Shown: piece after piece, positions 61,343-64,000 of the stretch
How positions within the stretch are numbered: position 1 is the stretch's first letter
Layout of the letters: every line of letters begins with the position of its first letter
Origin: Irpex lacteus
Taxonomy: Eukaryota > Basidiomycota > Agaricomycetes > Polyporales > Irpicaceae
Assembly (NCBI GenBank): GCA_001986395.2
Contig: MQVO02000002.1
Location: 2,294,001-2,358,000 of the forward strand
Length of the DNA: 64,000 nt
Direction of reading: 5' to 3'
The notes under the pieces: model-generated
What the model saw: the letters and a program-made list of their open reading frames with translations, nothing else
Database searches by the model: none
Told to the model about the DNA's origin: nothing
Program-made: the position numbers and the translations under genes

Positions 61343-61815
61343 AGTTGGCTTATACGGAGTGCAGTGCATGTTTTGTAGACCTGTGCGGGGAAACGAGACG
61401 TGGACGTTGAGTCCTGAGTTGTGGGATGGCAGGTCAATGAACATGAGGTGGTATTATATGCAGCTTCGTGTATAACGCTCTGAGTTCCATCTTTCCATGA
61501 ACGTGGTTCCAGCATTGTAGACCCGGGGAGATAACCGCCTGGGCGTCCGTCTTTTATGTAGACACCTCCTATGTTCCACTCCCTTGAGTTGTTTTGTCAT
61601 GGACAATTTCACTAATTTGCGTAGGAACTATGTTACAGCTTTTGACTAGTCAGTTCTGAGGCGAGAAAAGATGGCGCAAGACACATGATGACCATGGCCA
61701 ACCAGGGTCTGAGCGTTAGCAGAAGTCGTGCCCTTACATGCTGCGCTCAAATGAAAGGTCAGTCGAAAGCAGTCAATACCTAAATAGCATATCGTGACGT
61801 ACCGACATATACCGT

Positions 61816-63454
61816 TCAATTTTGTGTTTGCTGTCCATTCTGAGAGCTATCCATGATGGCTTGAATCATCGCCGAACCGACCTTCGTCGCCTCCTCGAAT
61901 CTCGACTGGAAGAACTCCGCCGTCTCCGTAAACCGCGTCTTGTACAGGTCAAAGCTGCCAAACGAGATACACTGGCTCCATCCACGTGCAGCAATGACGA
62001 ACTCGGCGTCGTTCGATCTATGAGAGGTGTCGTACAATGCGGCTTGTATGGCAGCGTCCAGACGTTGGGGATTGCGGAACAAGTATTCGGCGACACCGAT
62101 CCATAGCCTGAATATCGGTGTCGCGGCGAGTTCGAGGTGGATGTAAGGTTGTATGCCCAGACGAGCCCAACAGTCCACCATGGCGAGGAGTGAGAGATGA
62201 GAGTTGGCTGTTGTGCCACCACCAGGCGGAGTGTCCACGTCTTTAGGCTTCTTTCCGAGACTAAATCGATCGAATATGTCTTCTGAGAGCAGAATTGGTT
62301 GACGATCCCCCGCTCCGAAGACTTTGTCGCGCGCGTCATAGATTCGTTTCCGAAGACCTGCTTCATCTGCGGAGAGCATAAGCTTGAAGATCTCTGTCGT
62401 GCTACGAGCGAATTGGTCTATTTGGACACGGGCGGAGGGGTTGAGGATGGCTAGACCGGCGTATACGTGCCATTTGTTGGAGTATATGCGCAACATGATG
62501 TTGACTTTGACTGTCTCGATACCTTTGACGTAGTATCCGTGTTCCCATGGGTATGACTGCTCGCCTGCCCAAGCGGTACCCATACTGCAGAGGTGTTAGG
62601 GCTCGTTTGTCTTACGCTCTGATGTATTGCGTACCTCAGGAATGCGGCATGTGTTACCGCTTGAGTGTTTGCAGTGACGATATCGTGCTCGTCGTAAGAG
62701 AGGTAGACGAAGCGGGACTTGAGCGGTTTCAAAATACTCTCGACAAGTTGAACGGACTCTGCGGGGGCCCGATGATTTATAATCACCTGGTGCAAATTTT
62801 CCTGTTAGTCCCTTCAAGGTACATAAATGCAGGGCGCACTGACCAGCGGCTGGCCGAGTGGTGATACTGTGGGTCCGTGCAGCGAGTGACATGAGACTAT
62901 GTGTACATCGTTTGGGAGATACTTCTCGAATGCTGCGCGCTCTGGTGCCTTGACAGATGTCTGACTAGCGACAACGGCACCTACTTTCGTAGCTGAGGGA
63001 AAGGAAGCTTCTTAGCTTGATGAACCGGAGGGAAGGTAAATGATCGTACAAGGACCGTATTCAGCAACTACCCGGTCAATGTACTCGGCTTCGACAGAGT
63101 ACATGATCCAATCAGAGATCCGCGACACGGCGTGACCGTCCCGAAGAACAGTGATAGAGGGATTGCCTGAGGGGTGGGGTAAACAGGCGATCTTCAAACA
63201 CACCTCACAGGGAGCGACGCATACCCTCATAGGTCTTCTGCAGCGCTTCAAACTTGCTTGGTAGATCACAAATGAAGATCCTAAGAGGACCAGTCAATGA
63301 AACCACTATAGAACGGTCTGTGGCTATCGTACCTTTTCCATCCCGCTGCCGCAAGCTGTTTCGCATACATGGTGCCCATCGCACCCATCCCAATCAGACC
63401 AATTGCTGGCTGCTCCTCCACCGGCGCATCTGGCGTTACATCTGGCTTCACCAT
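61816..63454 (-). CDS. TYR1: prephenate dehydrogenase (NADP+), tyrosine biosynthesis
   Basis: TYR1 converts prephenate to 4-hydroxyphenylpyruvate in the shikimate-derived tyrosine pathway. The start at 63454 gives MVKPDVTPDAPVEEQPAIGL, leading to the Rossmann motif IGLIGMGAMGTMYAKQLAAA. GT-AG introns separate this from FICDLPSKFEALQ, DGHAVSRISDWIMYSVEAEY and HIVSCHSLHGPTVSPLGQPL. The last of these contains the substrate-binding HSLHGP region typical of fungal TYR1. The long C-terminal exon (62583-61816) includes TQAVTHAAFLSMGTAW and YSNKWHVYAGLAILN. The length and motif order are normal, and no defects are seen. Confidence 0.92.
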
Positions 63455-64000
63455 CCTTTAGTGTCGTAGGTTATGGCACAAGTTCAACTGTTGTCTTGGC
63501 TGGTCTTGTTGATGAAGCTCTGCTGCTGCAGCTGGTCCTGGTCAAAGTTTTCAGCTTCGGCTCGAACGGGATGGAATGGCAAGGGCATACTCACAAGACC
63601 TCCGTTTCACGAGGTCAGCACGGATATTGGATGCGAATATATAGTCCATCGTCTACCTCTGCGTCTACGCAAATAGATGATGACTAGATGACTCGTTGAG
63701 TAGCTGAGGGCTTTACCCGGGCGAGAGGGAATCATTTACCGCAGGCGCCCATATGATTTCGCTTCCCATCAGTGCCAGTGCGTTCACCTCATTGTCGCGG
63801 AGGTGGCCAAGCACGCTCAGCGTAAAAACACGCCGCTCACAAGTTCTAATCAGACAATCTCAGCACCGAGTAGGCACGGGGAATTCTACAGCGAGCAATA
63901 CGCGCAAGGGTTGACGAAATACTCGCATGCTGCCGTGCTAAACCTACATCTACTATTCGTCTACTGCCAGTGTAACTTACGTGCATTGATCATCAGCAGT
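63455..64000. other. upstream region of TYR1, no supported gene
   Basis: Only short frames without conserved content are present. The presumed TYR1 promoter lies here. A gene entering from the right edge cannot be recognised. Confidence 0.4.

Noticed and set aside
62840..62895. Sequence GCGGCTGGCCGAGTGGTGA looks like the 5' half of a serine or leucine tRNA.
   Set aside because: It lies within the TYR1 coding region (antisense of the HSLHGPTVSPLGQPL segment), and no matching acceptor stem or T-arm follows.
1..64000. CRISPR arrays, prophages, bacterial operons.
   Set aside because: The window is eukaryotic nuclear DNA with spliceosomal introns. The repeats seen are transposon-type, not spacer arrays.

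Overview
The window is nuclear DNA from a filamentous basidiomycete, most likely an Agaricomycete. Genes are interrupted by many short introns of about 50-110 nt with GTNNGT donors and YAG acceptors. The protein set is fungal (HIS3, TYR1, CDC45, CWC22, DUF7918, A1 pepsin, phospholipase B), and two Plavaka-type transposases of the kind abundant in mushroom genomes are present. No species can be named from the sequence alone.

Layout. 0-3.1 kb: the 5' part of an AlkB-like 2OG-Fe(II) oxygenase (minus) and a membrane-anchored M24 peptidase (plus) that carries an apparent one-base frameshift. 3.4-7.06 kb and 11.44-14.28 kb: two arrays of a repeat with units of about 1.36 kb, in opposite orientation, bracketing the convergent housekeeping pair CDC45 (plus) and HIS3 (minus). 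The right array holds a nested 513-bp TIR element. HIS3 contains an intron that keeps frame only if it is spliced AT-AC. 14.7-22.6 kb: a small zinc-finger-like gene and a mobile element made of a Plavaka transposase and a divergently transcribed DUF6532-like partner. 23.2-27.7 kb: host genes (a disordered protein, a GAL80-like oxidoreductase, a DUF7918 protein). 29.1-38.4 kb: a second, larger transposon-like cluster with a DUF6698-like gene, an unrecognised basic/proline-rich protein and a 1425-aa Plavaka-like transposase, bounded by clusters of CAGGT/ACCTG motifs.

38.4-64 kb is mostly host sequence: phospholipase B, an F-box protein, CWC22 head-to-head with a LACTB2-like metallo-beta-lactamase, a TIP/ITFG1-like FG-GAP membrane protein, a tandem pair of amino-acid transporters, an aspartic peptidase and prephenate dehydrogenase TYR1. 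The transporter pair arose by a segmental duplication that also copied the 5' end of the TIP gene, now a pseudogene fragment. The duplicated spacer later received a 1.77-kb element with terminal inverted repeats of about 85 bp, and the unduplicated copy preserves the empty site.

Exon coordinates were worked out by hand from splice signals and reading-frame continuity. Family names come from remembered family motifs, not from a database search.
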